Source: Paenibacillus senegalensis JC66 (GTDB lineage: Bacteria; Bacillota; Bacilli; Paenibacillales; NBRC-103111). Taken from it: a stretch of DNA of 45,567 nucleotides. This document shows positions 32,011-40,521 of this stretch, one piece after another; position 1 is the stretch's first letter, and each line of letters opens with the position of its first letter. The stretch is from assembly GCF_000285515.1 (NCBI RefSeq), contig NZ_HE610961.1:1-45567 (forward strand), written 5' to 3'. Under the pieces are notes generated by a model, which was not told the origin of the DNA, did not search any database, and worked only from the letters and a program-made list of their open reading frames with translations. Position numbers and translations under genes: made by a program.

Positions 32011-32748
32011 GTGGGTAAACTGACACGTAAAAAATGGAAAGGAAGCGCACCTGTTCAAGCCGCTTCCTCCAGCCAAACTCCTCCTCGTAGTGCAGCATCA
32101 GTGGAACAGTCAGACAATTGGTCAGGTTATGTAATCACCAGTTGGAAAAAAAATGCGGTGCGCAGTATTTCAGGACATTGGGTCGTCCCCCGCATTCGGC
32201 GCAGCCGGACAAACACCTATTCTTCCGCCTGGCTTGGAATCGATGGGTACCGCAATAGCTCGCTGATTCAGACGGGAACCGGACAGGATTTCGTGAATGG
32301 CAAGCCTGTTTATTACCCGTGGTGGGAGATTCTGCCCGCTCCTGAGACGAAGATCAACTACCCCGTTAGCCCCAAGGATCATATGTATGCAAGAATTTCC
32401 AGAATCAGCGGCAGCAAATGGCGCATTGTCCTGATCAATAAGACAAAAGGGTGGACCTTTAAAAAGACCGTCCCTTATACCGGTCCCGCTACCTCAGCGG
32501 AGTGGATAATCGAGGCCCCCTCGCTTAACGGGCAGACAACGCAGCTTGCCAATTACGGGAAAACAGCGTTTCGCAAAAGCCGGGTAAATGGTAAAAATCC
32601 CTTATTGAAGCCAAGCAATCGATTCATTATGGTTCAGAACAATCAAGTGGTCTCCACCCCCTCCCTTCCGAACAAGAAAAGGGATGGGTTTACCGTAGCC
32701 TACGGATCGAGGCTCCCGAAGCCTCAAATGCGAACCCGCAAAAAATAA
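32011..32748 (+). CDS. G1-family (eqolisin-like) peptidase
   Basis: About 245 residues. The family pattern is clear: SDNWSGYVITS, SISGHWVVP, SSAWLGIDGYRNSSLIQTGTGQDF (with the catalytic Gln region), YYPWWEILPAPE, and TSAEWIIEAPSLNG (with the catalytic Glu region). Bacterial G1 peptidases are acid glutamic peptidases and are usually exported. Here no signal peptide is visible. The frame opens with TTG at 31948, but the only ribosome-like site (GAAAGG) points to GTG codons at 32008/32011, so the start is uncertain. It is followed by repeats and a strong terminator. Confidence 0.82.
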   Translation: MGKLTRKKWKGSAPVQAASSSQTPPRSAASVEQSDNWSGYVITSWKKNAVRSISGHWVVPRIRRSRTNTYSSAWLGIDGYRNSSLIQTGTGQDFVNGKPVYYPWWEILPAPETKINYPVSPKDHMYARISRISGSKWRIVLINKTKGWTFKKTVPYTGPATSAEWIIEAPSLNGQTTQLANYGKTAFRKSRVNGKNPLLKPSNRFIMVQNNQVVSTPSLPNKKRDGFTVAYGSRLPKPQMRTRKK

Positions 32749-32757
32749 CTGTACAGC

Positions 32758-32848
32758 AAAAAGGGGCTGCCCATAAGTCCACCAAAATAAATGGGCTGTC
32801 CCATAAGTCCATCAAAATAAAAGGGGCTCTCCCATAAGTCCCCAAAAC
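32758..32848. repeat. About 30-bp tandem repeat of an IS-end-like sequence, three copies
   Basis: AAAAGGGGCTGYCCCATAAG followed by TCCAYCAAAATA is repeated three times with small changes. GGGGCTGTCC is common at ends of Firmicute insertion sequences. An opposite-strand relative (GAGAAAGGGGCTGTCCGAAA) lies at 33332-33309, beyond the second hairpin array. Confidence 0.75.
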
Positions 32849-32890
32849 AAAAAATGGAAGGAAAACCGTAATGTTTTCCTTCCATTTTTT
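32849..32890. terminator. Perfect 17-bp bidirectional terminator
   Basis: AAAAAATGGAAGGAAAA (32849-32865), loop of 8, TTTTCCTTCCATTTTTT (32874-32890). It has T-runs on both strands and lies between the G1 peptidase gene and the convergent Wadjet operon. Confidence 0.85.
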
Positions 32891-32963
32891 TGTTTGTCTG
32901 TTTTCCCGGAAAATAGTCAGGCGGATACCTAGCAATCTCGGGTAATCGTACCTTAATCACATA

Positions 32964-33214
32964 ACTTGTACGACATTTCGTCTGAAACACTGGCTGCAGT
33001 TGGCTGCAGGCCCTTAATAAATTAAAGCCCTGGCATTTGTACGATTTGTCATACAAATCTCGGGCAATCGCCCTTCAACCCCATGCATTTGTACGATTTG
33101 TCATACAAATCTTGGGTAATTGCCCTTCAATCCCCTGTATTTGTACGACGTTTCATACAAATCTCGGGTATTCGCCCTTCAACCCCATGCATTTGTACGA
33201 CATTTCGTATAAAA
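32964..33214 (-). repeat. Hairpin array 2: inverted copy of the 52-bp-period array
   Basis: Palindromes of type ATTTGTACGA-N4-TCATACAAAT start at 33035, 33087, 33139 and 33191, exactly 52 bases apart; a degenerate one lies at 32964. Read on the minus strand the order of unit variants and both flanks match array 1 over roughly 300 bases, so the two are copies of one element in opposite orientation 6.3 kb apart. The GC-rich 17-bp expansion of array 1 is absent here. It ends about 180 bases before the 3' end of jetD. Confidence 0.9.
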
Positions 33215-33390
33215 CGCAGGAAACAAGCCCGCGACCCCCGCCAGCCCTGGCTATTTTCTGCTGGAGTTGTGCCTGAGAATTCAATGGCATGACTTCTGGC
33301 TGAACCGCCACTTTTCGGACAGCCCCTTTCTCTTCAAATAACGATATCTTCCCGGTAAGTAAGCCTAAAATTGCAGCAAGGGTGATCAGG

Positions 33391-35061
33391 TTAATAGGTC
33401 TGATCCCGCAGCAGTTCATCCAACCATAATTCCTGATGCAGCTTCATGCCTGAGGCCAGCATTGCATCCACAAGCTCCATGTCCCACAATCCACGATACT
33501 CCTGCAATCTCGCTTTTTCCTTGTCATCCATTGGAATTCCTTGCTGTGCATAACGCGTGAATACACCTCTATCCATGAGCCATGGACAGAATGCACTCTT
33601 GTATCGCTGTTCTAAACTATGCGCTATTCCCAGTCCAGCCGGATCCAGATCGCCTGCATATTGAAGCTTGCGCTCTCCAGGCTGAGCCAGCAGAATGTCC
33701 AGCAGACGAATTACAGCTGTAGTCGGTTGACCGTTGCCACATAGTATGATCGGTGCAGCAGCCGCACTTCCCGCTGATTGTCCCGTTTTATGAATGTTCG
33801 TGTCGGCCGGCTCGGTTACACCAGCAGATTTGCGAACGCTCGTATCGGCCGGCCCGCCAACACCAGCAGATTTGCGAACGCTCGTATCGGCTGGCCCGCC
33901 AACACCTGCGGTTTTGCGAACGCCCGCTTCGGTTGGCCCGGCAATCCCTGCAGTTTTACGAACGCTCGCATCGATCAGCTCGGCAAATACTGACGGATTC
34001 TCCACCATCAGGATGTGCTTCGCCGACAACCGGTCGATCTGCTCCGGCTGGATAGCCTCCACCTGACGCAAAGTGAGCACTCGCTCCTCGCATACGCCAA
34101 ATAGCTCTGGCGCATATAGCAATACCTGTGAAGACAGATCATCGTCAGCTACGCCGCCACGACGATAGCCCTCACGAATCATCATGGCCTGCGTGTGGCC
34201 TGTCTCTGTCTTCAACTGCTCTCCGCTTGCATCCTCCAACCAATCACCGGGCGTGTGACCTGTAATTGAAGTTAAGCCCCACCAGAATAGACGCCCAAGC
34301 GGATATTTCCAATCCAATGCATGAGCATCGCCGGTAACCTGTGCCGCCAGAACAGGGAGACGAATCGGTCTGTCTCCCATCCCCCTACTGCTTGCAACCC
34401 GGCGCAGGGCCCGCAGACAATGCACCATACAGCGCTGAGCTTCCTGCGGCGACTGGGCAAACATAGTGCGAAAAGTTCGGCTGCCGGGCGCTGCTTCCTC
34501 CAAAACACCTATAGCCCAGCGCCTCACTACATCATCTCCGGTCTGGAACGGAGCTGTCTTTTCCACATCTGCCTTTTCCTGATCCGTCTTTTCCAGACCT
34601 GACTTTTCCAAACTCGCCTTTTCCTGATCCGCCTTTTCCAGGCCTGACTTTTCCAAACTCGCTTTTTCCAAATCCGCCGGTTCCAGACCTGCCTGCTCCA
34701 TGGCCGCACTAATGATGCCGCGCCACCCCGCACTCGACTGCACTTCTTCCTCCAACCGGGTAAGTACAGGCCTGCCTCTCAGCACAGCGAGCAGTTCAGG
34801 AATGGTTAGCTGGAAGCGGCTCTCAAGCAATAGCTTGTTAAATTTTAGTACGGAATAAGACCTCGTCTCCCCTTTCACAGGAGGGCTGTAGACCCCAAAA
34901 AAACCATCCAGCTTCTCGCGCTCATCATCACGAATATCGTTAAGAACGACAGAACCTCTTGCCCCATTGCGGGAAGCTCTGTGCTTTCGTTCCAACTCTG
35001 TCAGGAACCGTTCAAAGCCAGGATGAGCAAAGTAGCTGCGAATTTCATCAGATTTCCTCAA
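33391..35061 (-). CDS. jetD: JetD-type Toprim nuclease subunit of Wadjet (TIGR02679, DUF2399)
   Basis: 556 residues from TTG 35061 (GAGGGTGA upstream). The C-terminal part is a Toprim-like nuclease core: Glu 354 in MVENPSVF and Asp 471/473 in YAGDLDPAGLGIAH, the acidic triad that would cut DNA. The complex recognises and cleaves circular plasmid DNA after loop extrusion. Two repeat expansions disturb an otherwise normal protein. Residues about 126-169 consist of five-residue units ending LEK/QEK, and 367-425 hold four 14-residue VRK[ST]AG units lying between the Toprim Glu and Asp residues. Last gene of the operon, 40 bases after jetC. Confidence 0.9.
   Translation of the reverse strand: MRKSDEIRSYFAHPGFERFLTELERKHRASRNGARGSVVLNDIRDDEREKLDGFFGVYSPPVKGETRSYSVLKFNKLLLESRFQLTIPELLAVLRGRPVLTRLEEEVQSSAGWRGIISAAMEQAGLEPADLEKASLEKSGLEKADQEKASLEKSGLEKTDQEKADVEKTAPFQTGDDVVRRWAIGVLEEAAPGSRTFRTMFAQSPQEAQRCMVHCLRALRRVASSRGMGDRPIRLPVLAAQVTGDAHALDWKYPLGRLFWWGLTSITGHTPGDWLEDASGEQLKTETGHTQAMMIREGYRRGGVADDDLSSQVLLYAPELFGVCEERVLTLRQVEAIQPEQIDRLSAKHILMVENPSVFAELIDASVRKTAGIAGPTEAGVRKTAGVGGPADTSVRKSAGVGGPADTSVRKSAGVTEPADTNIHKTGQSAGSAAAAPIILCGNGQPTTAVIRLLDILLAQPGERKLQYAGDLDPAGLGIAHSLEQRYKSAFCPWLMDRGVFTRYAQQGIPMDDKEKARLQEYRGLWDMELVDAMLASGMKLHQELWLDELLRDQTY
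33776..33960. repeat. 42-bp in-frame minisatellite inside the jetD Toprim region
   Basis: Four and a half copies of a 42-base unit encode VRKTAGxxGPxxxx on the minus strand. Two central copies are nearly identical, pointing to recent duplication. Confidence 0.85.
34555..34690. repeat. 15-bp in-frame minisatellite in the jetD N-terminal half
   Basis: Nine units of 15 bases (minus strand, xxLEK or xxQEK) are arranged as a 45-base higher-order repeat (ASLEK-SGLEK-ADQEK then ASLEK-SGLEK-TDQEK). The peptide is highly charged and likely helical. Confidence 0.85.
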
Positions 35062-35101
35062 GCGTTCACCCTCTCTTTCGGCTTCTCTATCAGCTCTTCT
35101 A

Positions 35102-38100
35102 TTAGCTGGTTGCTTCCGTTCTCGAAGCCTCTGACAACTCCGCCACTGGCTCCAGCAGGCGTCCGTTCCAGCGATGGCGTAGTACGGTCACATAGCTCGC
35201 ATCTTTGGGCCTGTAGATTTCACAGATGGAAAGCCGAGGCACCGTATCGTAACAGCCCCACAATACTTGCGAAGTCATCATATAATCGAAGTCCATTTCG
35301 GTCAGCAGACCGAACAGGTCGCGAATATTCTCATCATCTACCCCAGCGAAGGCCTCATCAAGCGAGATCAGCTTCGGCGCTTCCGCACTCGCGTCCGCAT
35401 AGCGCGAATACGTTGCCGCGAACAGCGGAATATACATCGACATCGCTTTTTCGCCGCCGCTAAGCACATTGAACCGCGCATCGGTCAGTTCGCGATACTG
35501 TGTCTCGTCGCCTTTCTTGTAGCGCAGCGAGAATTGGAACCAGGAGCGGTAATCCAGCATGTCATAGATATGCTTGCGCAGAGCTTCCCGCTCTTCCAGC
35601 GCTCCCTGCTTCGCCCACTGCACGCGCGAACGGAAATGCTCAACCAGCCGTTCCGCCTCGTCATCGTGGAGCAGATGCACATCCTTGCGCAATAGCTCGA
35701 CCAGTTCATCGCTATTCAGTTCGGACTCCGATTGCGCGGCCTTAGGCACCCACTGCAGCTGCAGCTTCAAGCCGCTTGATGTGTCCCGCTCCGCCATCAG
35801 CCGGTTCATCGTCTTCAGCCATAACTCCGCGCGCTGGATTCGCTGGCGGATGGACTTGCCGACGCTGCGGAGAATAATTTCCTCGAATAACTCCCGATCC
35901 TTTTCGCTCAGCAGATTTTGCTGCTCAATCAGATCATCGCTCAACTCAGTGAGAAGCGCAGCCGGCTGCTGCGGACGGGTACGGTCGCGCATCGACAGCA
36001 GCGTAATCCGGCCTGCCTCACTGATCTCAACCTCCAGCACATATTCGCCGAGCAAGTGCTTGGAGACATTGTAATGGTCCTGCAGCACACCGCTCAGGCG
36101 CTCTCTGGTTGTACGGGCAAATCCTGTCTCCAGCTCCGTGACGATACTCCTGCATGCCGACAGCCAATCCGCAGGCGATGCTTCATCCAGCTCACGTTCT
36201 GTCGTCTCCGGAACAAGACGCCGCTTCCATTCGGAGAGAAACGCCCGTTTTCTCCGCTTTGTCTCCTCATCCGCCTGCAGCTCCTGATCAGCCAACCGGC
36301 TTTGCCGCTCACGAAGCACGGCTATGCGTGAGGCGATGTCCACCATCGCTTCCGCCAGCTGGCTACGCTTGCGTTCCAGCTCCTGGCGTTCCGCCTTCAG
36401 ACTGCTGATGCGGTTATACAGATCGCTGATTCCTAGCTCCTCCATCAGCTTTCGCAGCTGCTCGGCTTTTACACGCAATGCGTACTGCTTGTCCAACAAT
36501 TCATCACGCTGTTCTTCCTCCACCTCCGCCAGTTCCATCTGTTCCTGAGCTTCAGCCTCGTAACGCTTCACTTCTTCCGTCCGCTGCCGGTATTCCCGCC
36601 AATCCGAGAGCAGCTGCGAGAGCCCCGTCTTATAGTCGCTCACCGCATGAAGCGCCTCCTGCAGATCCCGCAACGTCTTCAGGCGCGACCATTGTGCTGT
36701 CATTGCAATAAAAGCTTGTTTGAGCTCAGCCCATTGCTGCTGCTTGAGCCGCAGCTGTTCCGCCTGCTTGTTCTCTTGCTCCATCAACAGCTGAAAACGC
36801 GTAGTCGCCTCATAGTGAGCTGCCCATGCCTTGCGCAATTGTTCATACGTCTCATCCCGCAGCGGAAAAGCAGCCAGTTCCTGCTGCAGCATATTTAGAA
36901 CTTGCGTATGCTCCGCGATCCGTTCCCTCAATAATGCCAGCCTGCTCTCAACCTCAGCGATCTCTTGACCCAGGCGGGCTATCTCAGCCAGTTTGTACTG
37001 TCTCCGGGCCTCCTTGCCGATATACTGCGCACGATGACCATCCGGGTTCAGCTTACCCAATAGCGGACCGAGCCGGTAATGGTCTCTGCCAACGACAAAG
37101 GATTCCGGCTCCATGAGCTTCTGATCCAACTGCTCCAACTGGTCCGTCTGCCACATCTCCCCCCAAGCAAATGAGCGCAGCACCGCATCCACTTGCTGCA
37201 CGGACAGCCCGGACTCCGCAGAAGGCACAGCCTTCAGCACATCCGCCAGTGTGTATCCCCATTCTATAGGCTGCGGTATAATCCACAGTTCTTCGTCCGC
37301 TTCAGACACTGCGCTCATCTGGCCGTCAGGCCGTATCCAGGCATCCAGCACTCCGCTATCAAGCAGCGCCAGCTCAATGCCGGCACGATGTTCAGGATTC
37401 ACATGAGGCAAAAATTCGCATACCTCGTACAGCGGAGCTCCCTGCCTTTCCGCGTAACCCGCCCGGGTTTGAATCCTCGCGGAACTGCGCGCCGGCTCTG
37501 GTTCCCGCGTTTGTTCCCACGCCTGTTTCTCGGCATGCAGAGCATCCAGCTCAGCCTGTATCTCCTTCGCCTGCTGTTCCAGCTCCAGCCGGGACGACAT
37601 CAGCTCCTGTCTTCTGTCATCAGCCTCGCGGCGCACCGGCTCCAGCACCGCCTCGACATTTTGCTGCTCATAAGACAGCCCGCTGCTTGCAGCTAACATC
37701 TCCTGTACAGCATGCTCCCCCAATTTAAGATGAACCAGCTTCTGCTTCCATGCCAACAGCTGTTCCTTCCAGTTGTAGAGGGCAGACTCTGAGTTCGCCT
37801 CACAGCGGCGTACAGCATGCTCCGCCTCATCACGTTCCGCACGCAGTTCTCCCAGCTGCCGGTCAAGCTCAGCCGCCAGCATGCCCGCTTCCCTTTCACG
37901 CTCAGCTAAAGCTTTTGCTTCGGAAAGCCCCACTTGATGCTCTTCCAAGTCTCGCCGCCAAGCGCTCACAAATGAGATGTCCTCCGGCGGCTCGGGCTGC
38001 CAATAGCGCGCGTAGACCCCATGATGCGTGAATTCCAGCTCGGACGCCAGACTTTCCAGATCGAGCAGCGCTTCCTCCTGCTGAGTGAGCAGCTCTGCCT

Positions 38101-39280
38101 GCTGCTTCCCCGCTTTGTCTGCCGCTAGCTCAGCCGCCTCCTGGCTGCGCAAGGCAGCTGTCAACCGCTTCTGAGCCTGGGTCACATACTGCTCCGTTTC
38201 CTTCAGCGCCTGCTCCGTCTGTTCAAGCTCATGCTGCTTCTCAATGACTTCACTGCGGCCGAGCAGTTCAAGCTCCGTCTCAACGGCTACTATTCGTTCC
38301 TGATTGGCGGCCTGCCTGTCTTCCGTCTCTCTTTTCCCTTGCAGCGCATGCTGCAGCTCCTGTGAAAGCCCGGACAGATTATGCTGCACCTCTTCCTGGG
38401 CTTTATGCGCCTGCAGCAGCTGCTCGCCACTCTGATACAGCAGATAGCGATTGTATTGATCATAACTACGAACCAGCTTTTCCAGTTCACTGCGATGCAG
38501 CTTCAATTCCTCCAGACGATCCGCCAGCTGATCCATATCCTCCATGACTTCCGACAGCGGCCGCAAATCCTCCTCGTGCAGCGGCGGCAAAGCCCGCACC
38601 AGAATATCGTAGATGGCGGTCGGCTTCACGTCCTTGGACAGCTTCGGGCTGCGCAGCTGGATGAGCAGGTTTAACAAATCGATGTAGCTTTCCTTGTCAT
38701 GAAAGCCAAACAAACTGCGATTAACCAACTCGCGATAGGCCCGCTGCTCCTGGACCACCTGCCCGCCAGCGCCAATGGCCTGCTCCAAAGCTTTGCGATC
38801 CAGAGGATATTTTTCTCTTCGCTCCTCCCATTGCAGCCTGTCATAGAGCCAGAAGTCCTCGTTTATCCGTCTTCCGTCATCCAGCAGAAAACCCCAAAAA
38901 CCGACCTGGGCCGCTCCGCGCCGGGCACGCAAACCAATTCCAATCGTCTTATACAAACCTTTGGCAGGGTGATAAAATTCAAGCCACAAGTAACCCGTCC
39001 TATCCGAATGCTCTTCCTTGTCGCCCAGCAGATAATATTCGATTTTGCGATCTCTGGAACCGAACGGATCGAGCCGGTTCGGATGCTTGTCCCCATCCAG
39101 AACTAGCGGGATAAAGCTTTGCATCGTCACCGATTTGCCCGCACCGTTCGTTCCACGCAGTACAAGACGCCCCTGCTCCAGCGCAAACTCCTCATCCTCA
39201 TAAAACCAGAAGTTGAGGATGCCTGCTCTGTTCATCTGCCAGCGGTTGCGCTCCTCCAACTCCCAAAGTCCGGCCTTCAT
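35102..39280 (-). CDS. jetC: JetC-type SMC/MukB-like ATPase of Wadjet (TIGR02680)
   Basis: 1392 residues. N-terminal half of the ATPase has Walker A GTNGAGKS (residues 43-50) in LRGTNGAGKSVTMQSFIPLVLDGD. A long, Glu/Gln/Arg-rich coiled-coil region from about 270 to 1130 is interrupted by a globular hinge near 600-760 (FLPHVNPEHRAGIELALLDSGVLDAWI). The C-terminal half has signature LSGGEKA (1273-1279) and Walker B LISLDEAFAGVD (Asp 1308, Glu 1309). It is the motor of the complex, thought to extrude DNA loops. The ATG overlaps the jetB stop by four bases (ATGA). Confidence 0.94.
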   Translation of the reverse strand: MKAGLWELEERNRWQMNRAGILNFWFYEDEEFALEQGRLVLRGTNGAGKSVTMQSFIPLVLDGDKHPNRLDPFGSRDRKIEYYLLGDKEEHSDRTGYLWLEFYHPAKGLYKTIGIGLRARRGAAQVGFWGFLLDDGRRINEDFWLYDRLQWEERREKYPLDRKALEQAIGAGGQVVQEQRAYRELVNRSLFGFHDKESYIDLLNLLIQLRSPKLSKDVKPTAIYDILVRALPPLHEEDLRPLSEVMEDMDQLADRLEELKLHRSELEKLVRSYDQYNRYLLYQSGEQLLQAHKAQEEVQHNLSGLSQELQHALQGKRETEDRQAANQERIVAVETELELLGRSEVIEKQHELEQTEQALKETEQYVTQAQKRLTAALRSQEAAELAADKAGKQQAELLTQQEEALLDLESLASELEFTHHGVYARYWQPEPPEDISFVSAWRRDLEEHQVGLSEAKALAEREREAGMLAAELDRQLGELRAERDEAEHAVRRCEANSESALYNWKEQLLAWKQKLVHLKLGEHAVQEMLAASSGLSYEQQNVEAVLEPVRREADDRRQELMSSRLELEQQAKEIQAELDALHAEKQAWEQTREPEPARSSARIQTRAGYAERQGAPLYEVCEFLPHVNPEHRAGIELALLDSGVLDAWIRPDGQMSAVSEADEELWIIPQPIEWGYTLADVLKAVPSAESGLSVQQVDAVLRSFAWGEMWQTDQLEQLDQKLMEPESFVVGRDHYRLGPLLGKLNPDGHRAQYIGKEARRQYKLAEIARLGQEIAEVESRLALLRERIAEHTQVLNMLQQELAAFPLRDETYEQLRKAWAAHYEATTRFQLLMEQENKQAEQLRLKQQQWAELKQAFIAMTAQWSRLKTLRDLQEALHAVSDYKTGLSQLLSDWREYRQRTEEVKRYEAEAQEQMELAEVEEEQRDELLDKQYALRVKAEQLRKLMEELGISDLYNRISSLKAERQELERKRSQLAEAMVDIASRIAVLRERQSRLADQELQADEETKRRKRAFLSEWKRRLVPETTERELDEASPADWLSACRSIVTELETGFARTTRERLSGVLQDHYNVSKHLLGEYVLEVEISEAGRITLLSMRDRTRPQQPAALLTELSDDLIEQQNLLSEKDRELFEEIILRSVGKSIRQRIQRAELWLKTMNRLMAERDTSSGLKLQLQWVPKAAQSESELNSDELVELLRKDVHLLHDDEAERLVEHFRSRVQWAKQGALEEREALRKHIYDMLDYRSWFQFSLRYKKGDETQYRELTDARFNVLSGGEKAMSMYIPLFAATYSRYADASAEAPKLISLDEAFAGVDDENIRDLFGLLTEMDFDYMMTSQVLWGCYDTVPRLSICEIYRPKDASYVTVLRHRWNGRLLEPVAELSEASRTEATS

Positions 39281-40521
39281 CCTTTTCTTTCCTCCCCGTC
39301 ATCCCATGTATAGTGTGCATCCCATCTGGCAGCTGCCGCTGACACGATAAAGTGCTTGCGGCCCGCTTCTTCACTCCATCGTCCAAGGCCCCATTGCGTC
39401 ATATGCGCCGTCAGCGTTTCCGATAACTCAGGCAAGCCCATATCCCGGTGCTCCTTGCTCCAATATTCACCGTACTTTTGCTTCATGCTGTACAGCAGCT
39501 GTTCCACTTCCGACGAGGAAAGCTCCACCGTACCCTGTTCCGTTACATAACCTTCTTGTTCTGCAGCTATCATGCGCAGCTCTCCAGCAAATAACAGTAC
39601 CAGGTCAGAAATTGCCGCCGCCGTAGGAAACAGCGTGCACTCCCCGCTCAATTCAGGATAGAAAAAATACAATCCTTCTTTGTAGCGGCTGCCCTCCAGG
39701 CCGAACATGAACTGCAGCTGGTCGATCAAGTTTCGCCGCTGCGTCTGAACGTAATACAGCTCATCCGGATGCCAATCCTGATCTGCAACCGCAGGCTCCA
39801 GCAGCAGACGCCGGTAAATGCGGTGCCTGCGACGGCGCAGCTCACCGTCAACCGTCTCGGGGTAAACTACCTGTTCACTGAAATCATCGATCTGATGGTA
39901 TGTCTTCAACTCCCGCGGAAAATGGCGCAGCACAAACCGGGCAGTCGGTGCGCATTCGTACAATACATTCTTTGTCTGGTTGTCGCGCGCCCATTCTGTC
40001 TCTTCACCGTCAATATGCCGCAGCACACCAAGCTGCCGCAGCTTTTTCAGCGCCCGGACCATGGACATGCGATGCTGATAATTCTCCCAATCCATAACCA
40101 GCCCTGAAGCGATAAGCTGCTCGCTTACTTGCTCGATGATATCGGTCAGAACAAACTGATCCAGCTCTGTCTTGCTCTCCAGATACCAGAGCGCATACGT
40201 GAACAAGGCATAATCCCGGGGCTCGCGAAATTCCGCAAATCCCATCCATGGCTTGGCTGCAACAGGCGACTTGTCCAGTTTGGCCATCGTCCTGGTCAAG
40301 ATTAGCGAGAAACCGGTAAACTCCGAGAACCAGTCGCGCAGTTCCGTGTACTGATCGCGAATCGCATAGAATAGTTCCGGGTCCTCCTCCTTCGTGATCC
40401 AATGGCGGTTCAAGAGCGCATGGGCACTGGCCCGGCGCCGCTCGTTCCAGTGCTCCGCATCCGCTTTGTTATTCGCCCGCATGCGTCGGAGCGTATAGGA
40501 AGTGGTCCCCCCTCTAGCCAT
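39277..40521 (-). CDS. jetB: JetB-type subunit of Wadjet (TIGR02678, DUF2398)
   Basis: 414 residues. HWNERRRASAHALLNRHWITKEEDPELFYAIRDQYTELRDWFSEFTGFSLILTRTMAKLDK followed by FREPRDYALFTYALWYLESK is the DUF2398 start; winged-helix-like segments follow. This family plays the KITE (MukE-like) role beside the kleisin and SMC subunits. ATG 40521 is preferred over TTG 40548 as GGAG lies upstream. It overlaps jetA by 8 bases. Confidence 0.9.
   Translation of the reverse strand: MARGGTTSYTLRRMRANNKADAEHWNERRRASAHALLNRHWITKEEDPELFYAIRDQYTELRDWFSEFTGFSLILTRTMAKLDKSPVAAKPWMGFAEFREPRDYALFTYALWYLESKTELDQFVLTDIIEQVSEQLIASGLVMDWENYQHRMSMVRALKKLRQLGVLRHIDGEETEWARDNQTKNVLYECAPTARFVLRHFPRELKTYHQIDDFSEQVVYPETVDGELRRRRHRIYRRLLLEPAVADQDWHPDELYYVQTQRRNLIDQLQFMFGLEGSRYKEGLYFFYPELSGECTLFPTAAAISDLVLLFAGELRMIAAEQEGYVTEQGTVELSSSEVEQLLYSMKQKYGEYWSKEHRDMGLPELSETLTAHMTQWGLGRWSEEAGRKHFIVSAAAARWDAHYTWDDGEERKG

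Noticed and set aside
26599-33214. The regularly spaced palindromes as CRISPR arrays
   Set aside because: The sequences between the palindromes are nearly identical from unit to unit, so they are not spacers; no cas gene or leader adjoins.
32964-33214. Hairpin arrays as parS-type partition sites
   Set aside because: The palindrome does not resemble TGTTTCACGTGAAACA and no parAB genes are near.
33753-34066. Open frames antisense to jetD with repeated arginine-rich motifs
   Set aside because: They mirror the jetD minisatellite and lack start signals.
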